Assembly (NCBI RefSeq): GCF_028369105.1
Contig: NZ_JAQNDO010000001.1
Location: 7,472,501-7,536,500 of the forward strand
Length of the DNA: 64,000 nucleotides
DNA from: Polyangium mundeleinium
GTDB lineage: Bacteria; Myxococcota_A; Polyangia; Polyangiales; Polyangiaceae
Direction: 5' to 3'
The first letter of the stretch is position 1; every line of letters starts with the position of its first letter. The position numbers and the translations under genes were made by a program. Below, piece after piece: positions 1-8,258 of the stretch. The notes beneath the pieces are model-generated. The model was not told the DNA's origin. It ran no database searches and saw only the letters and a program-made list of their open reading frames with translations.

Positions 1-177
1 CCGAAAGATCGCCGAATTGTTGATCAAATTCGCGTACTTGGACATGCCGCCCGGAGAAACTTCTCGCATTTCGCCCAGATAGTTCAGGCGATACACGAAG
101 GGAGGCCGGCCGGTCGCCAAGCGCGCGATATCGATCCGGTTCTTCCGGGAACCAGCTCGAAGAGAGGTCGCGCACAT
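1..177 (-). CDS. Partial hypothetical protein (3' part off the left edge)
   Basis: This frame is open on the minus strand from an ATG at 177 to the window edge, so about 59 N-terminal residues are visible. The residue mix (YRLNYLGEM, SKYANLINNS) looks like a real protein rather than the Arg/Ala/Pro-rich antisense translations typical of this genome, and the wobble positions are more GC-rich than in the competing plus frame. I do not recognise a family. No clear Shine-Dalgarno site precedes the ATG, and an in-frame GTG lies further upstream. The stretch is less GC-rich than its neighbours. It follows the cysteine desulfurase gene on the same strand, about 60 bp downstream of its stop. Confidence 0.35.
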   Translation of the reverse strand, partial: MCATSLRAGSRKNRIDIARLATGRPPFVYRLNYLGEMREVSPGGMSKYANLINNSAIFR

Positions 178-240
178 CGGGTTTGGGAGGACGAACCCGC
201 ACGACACGCGTGCATGTGAGCCGATCGGCAGGACGAACGT

Positions 241-1410
241 TCAGGATGCGGGGCGGGTGCGTCCGAGGACGCGGGCGAACCGCGCGAGGGCCTCGTCGAC
301 GTCGTCCGCGGTGGTCTCTTCGCCGAGCGAGACCCGCACCGCCGCGAGCGCGCGCGCCTCGCCCACCATCGCCGCGAGCACCGGCGAAGGCTCGGCCGTG
401 CCCGCGCTGCAAGCCGACCCGCTGGAGACCGCCACGCGCTCGAGGTCGAGCGCCGCGCAGAGCTCCTCGCCACGCCAGCCCGGAAAGGAGAGGTTCGTCA
501 CATGAGGCGCGCGCTCGGCCGCGCCGTTGGGCAGAGCCTCGGCCCCGGCCTCGCGGCCCAGCCGAACGAGGTCGGCCTGGAGCCGATCCCGGAGCGGCGC
601 GAGCTCGGCGTACCGGGTGGGGGTGTGTCGCGCCCGCTCGGCCGCCACGGCGAACCCCGCGGCAGCGACCGGATCCTGCGTCCCCGGCCGGAGCCCGCGC
701 TCTTGCGAGCCGCCGTACAGGAGGCGCGACAGCCGCACCGACGGCGCCGTGAGCAGCGCGCCGATGCCCTTGGGCCCCCGGATCTTGTGCGCGGCCACGC
801 TGACGAGATCCGCGCCTTCGAGGGTCGAGCGCGGCAGCTTGCCCACGGCCTGCACCGCGTCGACGTGGAGGAGCGCCCCCCGCGACCGGCAGAGCGCCGC
901 GACGGCTGCGACCGGCTGGATCACGCCCGTCTCGTGGTTCACGGCCTGGAGCGCGACGAGCCGCACGGAGGCTCCCGACGCAACCGCACGATCCATGGCG
1001 TCGGCGACGGCCTCGGGCGAGATCCGCCCCGAGGGCTCGGGATCCACCCACGCAACGAGGACCCCACGCGCGGCGAGGTGTTCGGCGAACCGAACGACGC
1101 TCGGGTGCTCGATGCGGCCTACGACGAGCGCAGGTTGCGAAGACGCGCCGCCCGTCGATGCGAACGCATGGTGGAGCGCGAGGTTGTTCGCCTCGGTCCC
1201 GCCCGAGGTCAGCACGACGTCGCGCGGATCAAACCCCACGAGCGCGGCGACCGCCTCGCGTGCGTCCTCGACACGCGAGCGCGCCCGCCGCCCCGGCCCG
1301 TGCACGCTGGCCGGGTTGCCCCACGCCGAGGTCGCCGCCTCGACCATCGCGGCGACGACGTCCGGATGCGGCGGCGTCGTCGCGTTCCAGTCGAGGTAGA
1401 CGACCCTCAC
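241..1410 (-). CDS. Cysteine desulfurase (NifS/IscS-like, class V aminotransferase)
   Basis: The 389-residue product is a PLP enzyme that removes sulfur from cysteine and holds it as a persulfide for Fe-S cluster or other thio-cofactor assembly in the cytoplasm. The PLP Lys is in AAHKIRGPKG (K209), with upstream cofactor residues H102, the NHETG loop and D184. The mobile catalytic Cys is in SSGSACSAGTAEPS (C334), the long-loop arrangement of the NifS/IscS group. The start is GTG inside a GTGA overlap with the stop of the upstream sensor kinase gene, so the two are probably co-translated. No IscU, IscA or SufE partner is visible, so I assign the family and not a specific gene name. Confidence 0.9.
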   Translation of the reverse strand: MRVVYLDWNATTPPHPDVVAAMVEAATSAWGNPASVHGPGRRARSRVEDAREAVAALVGFDPRDVVLTSGGTEANNLALHHAFASTGGASSQPALVVGRIEHPSVVRFAEHLAARGVLVAWVDPEPSGRISPEAVADAMDRAVASGASVRLVALQAVNHETGVIQPVAAVAALCRSRGALLHVDAVQAVGKLPRSTLEGADLVSVAAHKIRGPKGIGALLTAPSVRLSRLLYGGSQERGLRPGTQDPVAAAGFAVAAERARHTPTRYAELAPLRDRLQADLVRLGREAGAEALPNGAAERAPHVTNLSFPGWRGEELCAALDLERVAVSSGSACSAGTAEPSPVLAAMVGEARALAAVRVSLGEETTADDVDEALARFARVLGRTRPAS

Positions 1411-2660
1411 CGCTCCTTCTCCGCGTCCGGCGACGGCAGCTCGCCCGGCGCGCGTTGCGCGACCGTCAGGAAAAACGCCGCGCCGCCGAGCCGCACGCCC
1501 TCGATGATCTCGTTGCAGGGCGAAGCGAGCTTGAGCTCGCCGCCGAGCCCGCGCGCCGTGCGCCGCGCGATCGCAAGTCCCACGCCCACACCCCCGTGCT
1601 CTCGCGTGACCGATCCATCCACCTGGTAGAACGGATCGAAGATGCGCTGCTGCTGATCGGGCGGGATGCCCGGCCCGGTGTCGCCCACGCAGAGCTCGTA
1701 GTGCCCCGAGGCGAGGCGCGCCACACGCACGCCCACAGTGCCGCCGGACGGCGTGAACTTCGCGGCGTTCTCGAGCAAGTGCACCATCGCGCGCTGGAGC
1801 CTGCCCGCGTCGCCCCAGCCGGGGAGCGGGCCGCGCGGAAGATTCTCGACGAGGTGGATCCGCGCCTCGGCGAGGTTGTCGGCGACCTGCGCGACGGCCC
1901 TGCGTGTCGTGTCGAGGAAGTCGTAGTCGACGTGGATGAAGCGCATGCGCCCCGTCTCGAGCCCCGTCACGTCGAGCAGGTTGTCCATGAGCGATCGCAG
2001 CCGCCGGACGCAGTCGTCCATCGCGCGCAGCGCCTTGCCCTGCGCCCGCGTGAGCGGCCCGAGCTCCTCGTCGAGCAGCAGTTTCACGTAGCCGACGATC
2101 GGGGTCATCGGCGTCGCCAGCTCGTGCGAGATGTTCCGGTAGAATTCGGTGCGCGCGGCGTCCGCCTCACGCAGCCGCGCGTTCGCCCGGCTGAGCTCGG
2201 CGACCTTCTCTTCGAGGTGCTGCACGATGCGCTGGCTCTGCTGGCGCAGGCGCACCGCGCCGGCCGAGACGGGCATGTTCTCGCGCGTGCCTTGCTGGAT
2301 GTAGCGCTCGATCACGGTCGCGAACGAGCGTGCGTCGATGGGCTTCTGCAGGAAGCCGTCGCAGCCGACGGCGAGGCTCGTCTCGCGATCGCCCTCGGCC
2401 GTGATGGCCACGATGGGCACGCCCGCGAGCTGCTGCTCGCCGCGCAGGCGCAACGTCACCTCGAACCCGTCGAGCCCGGGGATGTTGAGATCGACCAGGA
2501 TGAGGTCGGGCGCCATGCCGCTGACTGCCAGCCGGACGCCCTCGAGCCCGTCGGCAGCGTCGATCACCTCGTGGCCTGCTTTCTGAAGCAGCTTGCGCAC
2601 GAGCAGGCGGTTCGCGGGATCGTCCTCGATGTGAAGGATTCGGGGCATTCTCGGGGCCAT
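1407..2660 (-). CDS. Response regulator-histidine kinase hybrid
   Basis: This is a soluble two-component protein of about 417 residues. An N-terminal receiver domain has the acidic pocket IEDD near residue 12, phospho-acceptor D57 in ILVDLNIPG and conserved K106 in FLQKPID. A coiled linker (about 130-170) follows, then a HisKA helix with H179 in NISHELATP, then an HATPase_c domain with the N box (HLLENAAKF) and G box (GDTGPGIPP). The receiver-first order suggests a relay node that takes a phosphoryl group and gates its own kinase. I start at the ATG at 2660; an ATG at 2648 is also possible, and frame sequence further upstream overlaps the divergent ppiC-like gene. It overlaps the desulfurase gene by 4 bp. 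Confidence 0.85.
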   Translation of the reverse strand: MAPRMPRILHIEDDPANRLLVRKLLQKAGHEVIDAADGLEGVRLAVSGMAPDLILVDLNIPGLDGFEVTLRLRGEQQLAGVPIVAITAEGDRETSLAVGCDGFLQKPIDARSFATVIERYIQQGTRENMPVSAGAVRLRQQSQRIVQHLEEKVAELSRANARLREADAARTEFYRNISHELATPMTPIVGYVKLLLDEELGPLTRAQGKALRAMDDCVRRLRSLMDNLLDVTGLETGRMRFIHVDYDFLDTTRRAVAQVADNLAEARIHLVENLPRGPLPGWGDAGRLQRAMVHLLENAAKFTPSGGTVGVRVARLASGHYELCVGDTGPGIPPDQQQRIFDPFYQVDGSVTREHGGVGVGLAIARRTARGLGGELKLASPCNEIIEGVRLGGAAFFLTVAQRAPGELPSPDAEKER

Positions 2661-2738
2661 CGTACCCCGACCTCGGCCACCTTTTGCTGCAAACGCGCAG
2701 GTTGACGGCCGGCCGCACGTCGGCAATACGTGCCGGCC

Positions 2739-3257
2739 ATGCGCCTGCGTCTCCTCCCGAACATCGTGCTCCTCTTCGTGGCCACTGGTTGCTGCAACGC
2801 GGGCTCGGATTCGAGCCAGAACGCAGCGCCCTCCGACAGCGCCGTGCTCCCCTCGCCCTCGGCTGTAGCGCCGAGCGCGCCCTCCGCCTCCGCCGCCGAA
2901 GCGCCTGCGCCCGCACCCACAGCGGAGCGGCAGATCGCGGGCGCCGCGCACATCCTCGTCGCCTGGAAGGGCGCCGAGCGCGCGCCGAAGACGGTGACGC
3001 GCACCAAGGACGAGGCGAAGAAACGCGCAGGGGACGTCCTCGCGCAGGTGAAGGACAGCAAGCAGACCTTCGAGGAGCTCGTCGCGAAGTACACCGACGA
3101 CGAGGTCTCGAAGGCCGCGAACGGCGCCATCGGCAACTTCGAACGCAACGCGATGCCGCCGGCGTTCGCGGACGCGACCTTCGCCATGGAGGTCGGCACG
3201 ATCTCGGACGTCGTCGAGACGGCCCAGGGCTACCACATCATCAAGCGGACCAGGTGA
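2739..3257 (+). CDS. Parvulin-type peptidyl-prolyl isomerase lipoprotein
   Basis: A short signal peptide ends in the lipobox VATGC, followed by a Ser/Ala/Pro-rich tether of about 50 residues and one parvulin (PpiC/rotamase) domain. The domain shows AAHILVAWKG at its start and GYHIIKRTR at its end, the usual flanks of the fold. It should catalyse prolyl isomerisation of exported proteins while anchored to a membrane. The ATG at 2739 puts the charged residues directly before the hydrophobic core; an ATG 9 bp upstream is also possible. The gene ends 2 bp before the lnt start, so a lipoprotein is co-expressed with a lipoprotein-modifying enzyme. It diverges from the sensor kinase gene. Confidence 0.85.
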   Translation: MRLRLLPNIVLLFVATGCCNAGSDSSQNAAPSDSAVLPSPSAVAPSAPSASAAEAPAPAPTAERQIAGAAHILVAWKGAERAPKTVTRTKDEAKKRAGDVLAQVKDSKQTFEELVAKYTDDEVSKAANGAIGNFERNAMPPAFADATFAMEVGTISDVVETAQGYHIIKRTR

Positions 3258-3259
3258 CC

Positions 3260-4963
3260 ATGTCTGAAGGGGAGGCGACGCAGGACCCGAGCGCCGAGGA
3301 CGTCGCAAAGGGCGCCGAGGCCGACGAGGCGAAGGCGCTGGAAGGCGAAGCCAAAGGCGCGGCCAAGAAGGCGAAGGGCAAGGCCAAGGCGGCGTCGAAA
3401 GACGCGGCCAAGGCGTGGAACCCCACCGGCGCGCTACCAGCGCGGCAGGCGTACGCGCTCGCGGTGGTGAGCGGCTTGCTCTACTTCCTCGGCTTCCCGG
3501 GCATCGACATCTGGCCGCTCTCGCTCGTCGCGCTCGTGCCGCTCATCGTGGCGATGCGTGGTCAGCCGGTGCGCCGCGCCGCAGGCCTCGGGTGGACGGC
3601 CGGCTTCACGATGACGATGACCGGCTTCTACTGGCTGATGGAGATGCTGAAGGTCTTCAGCGGCTTCCCTGTGCCGCTGTGCATGCTCTTCATGGCAATC
3701 CTCTGCGCCTACCAGGGCGGCCGCATCGCGCTCGCCGGCTGGCTCTACGGACGCGCCGAGACACGCGGATGGCCCGCGCCGCTCGTCTTCGCGCTCGCCT
3801 TCGCCGCGAGCGAGCTCGTCTTCCCGCTGCTCTTCCCCTGGTACTACGGCGCCTCGGTGCACAACGCGCCCGTGCTGATGCAGGTCGCCGATCTCGGCGG
3901 CCCGATCCTCGTCGGCCTCGTGCTCGTCTGCGCGAACCTCGGCCTCGCCGAGATCATCGTTGCCTGGCGCAAGCGCGAGAAGGCCAATCACCGCATCGTC
4001 GCGATCGGCATCGCCGTCCCGCTGCTCGCGGCCGGCTACGGATTCCTCCGGGTCCGTACGATCGGCCAGACGATGGCCGAGGCGAAGAAGGTGCGGATCG
4101 GCATCGTGCAGGGGAACATGGGCCTCTTCGATCGGAAGAACGCCTACCAGGTCTACGTGAACCGCACGAAGGAGCTCGCGAAGTCGAAGGAGGTCGACCT
4201 CGTGGTGTGGAGCGAGGGCGCCGTCCCCGCCCCGCGCGTCGTCAGCGAGGCGAGCTACAAGGACGAGGTCCAGAAGAGCCTCACGAAGCAGCTCGGCGTC
4301 CCGACGATCGTGGGCTCGGTGCTGCGCACGCCGCCGAGCACGCCGGGCGGGCGCATGACCTACTTCAACACGGCGCTCATGGCCGGCGACGAGGGCAAGA
4401 TCCTCGGCCGCTACGACAAGCAGTACCTGCTCGCCTTCGGCGAGTACCTGCCGTTCGGCGACATGTTCCCGATCCTGTACAAATGGTCGCCGAACTCAGG
4501 TCAGTTCACGCCGGGCACGTCGCTCGACGCGTTGCCCTGGGGCGAGCACAAGATCGGCGCGCTCATCTGCTACGAGGACATCCTGCCGTCGTTCGTGCAG
4601 AAGCTCGTGAAGCACAGCGATCCGGACCTGCTCGTGAACCTCACGAACGACGCGTGGTTCGGCGACTCGACGGAGCCGTGGATCCACCTCGCGCTGGCGA
4701 AGCTACGCGCCGTGGAGCACCGGCGCTTCCTCGTGCGCGCGACGAACAGCGGCGTGAGCGCGATCGTCGACGCAACAGGCCGGGTGGTCGCGCACGGCGG
4801 CACGTTCCGCGAGGAGACGATCATCGGCGAGGGCCGCTTCATGCGGGCCTGGACGCTCTACGGCGCGATCGGCGATGTGCCCTGGTACCTCGCCACGGCA
4901 GCGATCGTGGCGATGGGCATCTGGAGCCGCCCGAAACGCGCGGCGGCCGCGAAGGCTGCTTAG
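3260..4963 (+). CDS. lnt: Apolipoprotein N-acyltransferase
   Basis: This inner-membrane enzyme adds the third acyl chain to the N-terminal Cys of lipoproteins. The 567-residue product has a charged Lys/Ala/Glu-rich N-terminal extension of about 55 residues, several membrane segments up to about residue 265, and a C-terminal nitrilase-fold domain. The catalytic triad is visible as E319 (VWSEGAVP), K387 (YDKQYLLAFGEYLPFG) and C437 (ICYED), with spacing close to that of E. coli Lnt. The hydrophilic extension is unusual for the family. The many lipoproteins in this window are likely substrates. A hairpin terminator follows the gene. Confidence 0.92.
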   Translation: MSEGEATQDPSAEDVAKGAEADEAKALEGEAKGAAKKAKGKAKAASKDAAKAWNPTGALPARQAYALAVVSGLLYFLGFPGIDIWPLSLVALVPLIVAMRGQPVRRAAGLGWTAGFTMTMTGFYWLMEMLKVFSGFPVPLCMLFMAILCAYQGGRIALAGWLYGRAETRGWPAPLVFALAFAASELVFPLLFPWYYGASVHNAPVLMQVADLGGPILVGLVLVCANLGLAEIIVAWRKREKANHRIVAIGIAVPLLAAGYGFLRVRTIGQTMAEAKKVRIGIVQGNMGLFDRKNAYQVYVNRTKELAKSKEVDLVVWSEGAVPAPRVVSEASYKDEVQKSLTKQLGVPTIVGSVLRTPPSTPGGRMTYFNTALMAGDEGKILGRYDKQYLLAFGEYLPFGDMFPILYKWSPNSGQFTPGTSLDALPWGEHKIGALICYEDILPSFVQKLVKHSDPDLLVNLTNDAWFGDSTEPWIHLALAKLRAVEHRRFLVRATNSGVSAIVDATGRVVAHGGTFREETIIGEGRFMRAWTLYGAIGDVPWYLATAAIVAMGIWSRPKRAAAAKAA

Positions 4964-4982
4964 AACGACGCCCTCACCCCTG

Positions 4983-5010
4983 CCCCTCTCCCGCGCGGGA
5001 GAGGGGTTTT
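4983..5010. terminator. Hairpin terminator between convergent genes
   Basis: A 10-bp perfect stem (CCCCTCTCCC with GGGAGAGGGG) around a GCGC loop is followed by TTTT on the plus strand. It lies between lnt (plus) and the Roadblock-like gene (minus), whose stop codon it touches. The same 10-bp stem recurs at 45859-45882. Confidence 0.7.
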
Positions 5011-5656
5011 AGGCCTTCGGCTTGCGCTGCGGCTTCTCAGGCGCAGACGCAGGCTCCGACGGCGGCGAGCTGCTCCTGTAGGGCAGCGTCGTCCGCAGCA
5101 CGTCGCGCGGGATGTGTGGTGTTGGCACGTGCGGGCCGGATTGGATCTCCTTCTCGATTGCGTTCAGCGTCTCGGATCCGAGCCTGCGTGCGGGCTCGAC
5201 GCTGATGTCCGGTGATGTGTCTCGGCCGCGCCGTGACTTGCGGCTCGATGCGACCGGCACCATCTCCCCGCTCCGCGCGACCTTTTCGGCTGCGCGGTTG
5301 ATCATCGGCTCGATCGCGCGGAGGCCGATCCGCAGCGCGTTTGTCACCCGCCGCGCCTCTGTGCCGCCGCGGACGACCAGACAAAGCACGGCCCGGTTTG
5401 CTGCGACGCCGACGTGACAGTCGAGGGAGAGCGTCCCGGCGCGCGACACCAGCTCGCCGTGTGCGAGCTGGACCAGCACGACCCGATCCGTCCCTGCGAC
5501 GACGTCTGCGGCTGCGGAGAGCGTTTTCCGCGCGCCCTCGGGGATCTCCCGCGGCCCTCCCTTCGTGACGAGATCGCCACGACGGGAGAGCACGAACGCA
5601 TAGAGCGCGTCTGCGTCGATCCGGACACGCTCCACGACGTCATCGAGTTGGGACAT
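5009..5656 (-). CDS. Hypothetical protein, possible Roadblock/LC7-like domain
   Basis: The 215-residue product has two parts. Residues 1-115 alternate hydrophobic strands and helices (ALYAFVLSRRGDLV, VVLVQLAHGELV, AVLCLVV) in a pattern like Roadblock/LC7 proteins, which act as dimeric regulators of small GTPases such as MglB. Residues 115-215 are Ser/Arg/Pro-rich and probably disordered. The Roadblock idea rests only on the strand-helix pattern and could be wrong. The gene starts 45 bp after the proS stop on the same strand and may be read from the same message. Confidence 0.6.
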   Translation of the reverse strand: MSQLDDVVERVRIDADALYAFVLSRRGDLVTKGGPREIPEGARKTLSAAADVVAGTDRVVLVQLAHGELVSRAGTLSLDCHVGVAANRAVLCLVVRGGTEARRVTNALRIGLRAIEPMINRAAEKVARSGEMVPVASSRKSRRGRDTSPDISVEPARRLGSETLNAIEKEIQSGPHVPTPHIPRDVLRTTLPYRSSSPPSEPASAPEKPQRKPKA

Positions 5657-5701
5657 GGCCCCCGAGTCTACCAGGGGCCAGCACGCCCGCGTCGGACAAC
5701 G

Positions 5702-7264
5702 TCAGTACGACTTCGCGAACACCACCCGCTGCCGGCTCGGCTTGCCGGAGACGATGCAGCGCCCCTCTTCTTGGAGGTCCTTCGCGTCGGCCACGCCGTC
5801 GATGCCCGAGAGCGGGATGCAGCGGATCGTCACCTTGAACTTGTCCTTGAGATGCGCCTCGACCTCGGGCTCGCCCGACCAGTGCGCGAGCGCGAACCCG
5901 CCGTGGATCTCGGGTTTGTCCTCGTTCTTCGCCGTGAAGAACTTCTCGAAGTCCTTCATGTCGTCGATGCGCTTCGTGTTCGCGGCGCGGTGCTGCTTTG
6001 CCTTCGCGAGCAGACCGTTCTGGATGTCGGCGAGGATCTCGGGGATCTTCGTGACGAGCTCGGCGCGCCCGAGCGTCGCCTTGTCCTTCGTCCCGCGATC
6101 CCGACGCGCCACCATCACCACGTTGCCGTCGACGTCGCGCGGGCCGATCTCGATGCGGATCGGCGCGCCCTTCTTGATCCACTCCCACTGCTTGTCGCCG
6201 CCGCGGATGTCGCGCTTGTCGACCTCGACCTCGATCGGCCGCCCGCCGTAGCTCGTGCTGCGCAGCTCCGCAGCGACCGCGTCGACGTACTCCATCACCT
6301 TCGCCTTCGTGTCGTCGCCGCGCAGCACGGGCAGGATGACCACGTGCGCAGGCGCGAGCCGCGGCGGCAGGATGAGGCCGTCGTCATCCGCGTGCGTCAT
6401 GAGCAGGCCGCCGATGAGCCGCGTCGACACGCCCCACGACGTCGTCCACGCGTACTCCTCGGTCTCCTTCGCCGTCTGGAACTTGATCCCGCTCGCCTTG
6501 GCAAAATTCTGCCCGAGGAAGTGCGACGTCCCGGCCTGCAGCGCCTTGCGGTCCTGCATCATCGCCTCGATCGCGAAGGTGTCGACCGCGCCGGGGAACC
6601 GCTCGCTCGCCGTCTTCGGCCCCTTGATCACGGGCATCGCCATGAACTCCTCGGCGAACGTCGTGTACACGTCGAGCATCTGCATCGTCTCCGCGCGCGC
6701 CTCCTCCTCGGTCGCGTGCGCCGTGTGCCCCTCTTGCCAGAGGAACTCCGTCGTCCGCAAAAAGAGCCGCGTGCGCAGCTCCCAGCGCACCACGTTCGCC
6801 CACTGGTTGATGAGCAGCGGCAGATCCCGGTAGCTCTGCACCCAGCTCGCGAACGCGGCTCCGATGATCGTCTCCGACGTCGGCCGCACGATGAGCGGCT
6901 CCTCGAGCTTCGCCTCGGGATCCGGCACGAGCCCGCCCTCGGGCCCCGCGACGAGCCGGTGGTGCGTCACGATCGCGCACTCCTTGGCGAACCCCTCGAC
7001 GTGCTCGGCCTCTTTTTCGAGGAACGACTTCGGGATGAAGAGCGGGAAGTACGCGTTCTTGTGGCCCGTGGCCTTGAACATCCGGTCGAGCTCGCGCTGG
7101 ATGTTCTCCCAGAGCGCGTAGCCCCACGGCTTGATCACCATGCAGCCGCGCACCGGCGAGCTCTCGGCGAGATCGGCGGCACGCACGACCTGCTGGTACC
7201 ACTCGGCGTAGTCCTCGGCGCGGGTCGGGGTGATGGCAGTCTTCGGGGCGTCATTCTTGGCCAC
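5702..7264 (-). CDS. proS: Prolyl-tRNA synthetase (short, archaeal/eukaryote-like form)
   Basis: This cytoplasmic enzyme charges tRNA-Pro. The 520-residue product has class II synthetase motifs: GCMVIKPWGY near the start, motif 2 with the conserved arginine (VVRWELRTRLFLRTTEFLWQEGH), and a C-terminal anticodon-binding region ending in the SY dipeptide typical of the archaeal/eukaryote-like ProRS. It lacks the large editing insertion of the long bacterial form, as expected for this type. The start is a GTG at 7264 because GGAGGA lies 7 nt upstream; the ATG much further upstream in the same frame would run into the divergent cyanophycinase gene. Confidence 0.93.
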   Translation of the reverse strand: MAKNDAPKTAITPTRAEDYAEWYQQVVRAADLAESSPVRGCMVIKPWGYALWENIQRELDRMFKATGHKNAYFPLFIPKSFLEKEAEHVEGFAKECAIVTHHRLVAGPEGGLVPDPEAKLEEPLIVRPTSETIIGAAFASWVQSYRDLPLLINQWANVVRWELRTRLFLRTTEFLWQEGHTAHATEEEARAETMQMLDVYTTFAEEFMAMPVIKGPKTASERFPGAVDTFAIEAMMQDRKALQAGTSHFLGQNFAKASGIKFQTAKETEEYAWTTSWGVSTRLIGGLLMTHADDDGLILPPRLAPAHVVILPVLRGDDTKAKVMEYVDAVAAELRSTSYGGRPIEVEVDKRDIRGGDKQWEWIKKGAPIRIEIGPRDVDGNVVMVARRDRGTKDKATLGRAELVTKIPEILADIQNGLLAKAKQHRAANTKRIDDMKDFEKFFTAKNEDKPEIHGGFALAHWSGEPEVEAHLKDKFKVTIRCIPLSGIDGVADAKDLQEEGRCIVSGKPSRQRVVFAKSY

Positions 7265-7271
7265 AGCGCGT

Positions 7272-7277
7272 TCCTCC
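7272..7277 (-). promoter_or_regulatory. Shine-Dalgarno site of proS
   Basis: On the minus strand GGAGGA ends 7 nt before the GTG at 7264. This spacing decides the GTG start for proS. Confidence 0.7.
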
Positions 7278-7382
7278 GCGGCCGCCTCTATCACTTTTCC
7301 GGCGAGAGGGCGAACAAGCGAACACGAGCCGCCTCCGAACCCCCTCTCCGAAAAACGGGAACCGTGATAACCGTGGCGCGCC

Positions 7383-8258
7383 TTGGCCCACGACAAGCCC
7401 GAAGCGAGCGCGCCTGACGCGCACGGAAAAGACGGCCATCTCCAGCGCGGACCCCTCATCGCCATCGGCGGTGCGGAGGACAAAGTCGGCGCGCGGAATG
7501 TCCTGCGTGAAGTCGTCCGTCACGCCGGCGGCCCGAAACAAGCCCGGATCGCCGTCTTCCCCACGGCCTCCAGCATCCCCACCGAGCTCGCGGGGACGTA
7601 CGAGGCGATCTTCCGCGAGCTCGGCGCCGACGTACACGTCGTGCGGATCGAGTCGCGCGCCGACGGCGAGGATCCGCGGATCCTCGCCCTCGTCAAAGAG
7701 ATGACCGCGGTCTTCTTCACGGGCGGCGATCAAGGCCGCATCGTGACGATGCTCGGCGGCACCGAACTCGCGCGTACGATCCGCCGCGCGCACCGGAGTG
7801 GCTGCGTCGTCGCCGGCACCTCCGCGGGCGCGAGCGTCCTCTGCGACCACATGATCGCGCAGGGCAAGAAGGGCTACGCGCCGCGCCGCGAGCTCGTCAT
7901 GCTCGCGCCCGGCCTCGGCCTCACGCGCAAGCTCGTCATCGACCAGCACTTCGCGCAGCGCCACCGGATCGGCCGGCTCTTCTCCGCCGTCGCGATGAAC
8001 CCCTTCTTGATCGGCGTCGGCATCGACGAGGACACCGCGATCGTCCTGCGCTCCGACAAGAAGATGGACGTCATCGGCCGGGGCACGGTCACGATCATCG
8101 ACGGCTCGAAGATCCAGCACACCGACATCCACGAGGTCCCGCGAAACTCGTCCGCGGCGCTGCTCGGGTTGTCCGTCCACGTCCTGACGCAGGGTTGCGG
8201 CTACGACATCGATGGCCGTCAGCCCTCGTGGCCATCCCGCAGCAAGGAGGCAACGTGA
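7383..8258 (+). CDS. cphB: Cyanophycinase (peptidase family S51)
   Basis: This serine peptidase cuts the Arg-grafted poly-Asp polymer cyanophycin into beta-Asp-Arg dipeptides. The 291-residue product has the S51 nucleophile elbow GTSAGAS (S147), an N-terminal GGAEDK glycine-rich loop, FFTGGDQ and a conserved DQHFAQRHRIGRL stretch. Its length fits the family (about 270). No ATG or GTG is available: an in-frame TAA lies just upstream, so translation most likely starts at the TTG at 7383. The gene overlaps cphA by 4 bp (GTGA), which makes this a degradation-synthesis operon. The 118-bp gap to proS should hold both divergent promoters. Confidence 0.9.
   Translation: MAHDKPEASAPDAHGKDGHLQRGPLIAIGGAEDKVGARNVLREVVRHAGGPKQARIAVFPTASSIPTELAGTYEAIFRELGADVHVVRIESRADGEDPRILALVKEMTAVFFTGGDQGRIVTMLGGTELARTIRRAHRSGCVVAGTSAGASVLCDHMIAQGKKGYAPRRELVMLAPGLGLTRKLVIDQHFAQRHRIGRLFSAVAMNPFLIGVGIDEDTAIVLRSDKKMDVIGRGTVTIIDGSKIQHTDIHEVPRNSSAALLGLSVHVLTQGCGYDIDGRQPSWPSRSKEAT
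8245..8250 (+). promoter_or_regulatory. Shine-Dalgarno site of cphA
   Basis: AGGAGG lies 4 nt before the GTG at 8255, inside the end of cphB. It supports the GTG as the cphA start although the upstream frame is open. Confidence 0.75.

Noticed and set aside
1-219. Plus-strand frame open from the left edge to a TGA at 219
   Set aside because: Its wobble positions are only about half GC, less than the minus frame in the same place, and its C-terminal residues look like non-coding translation.
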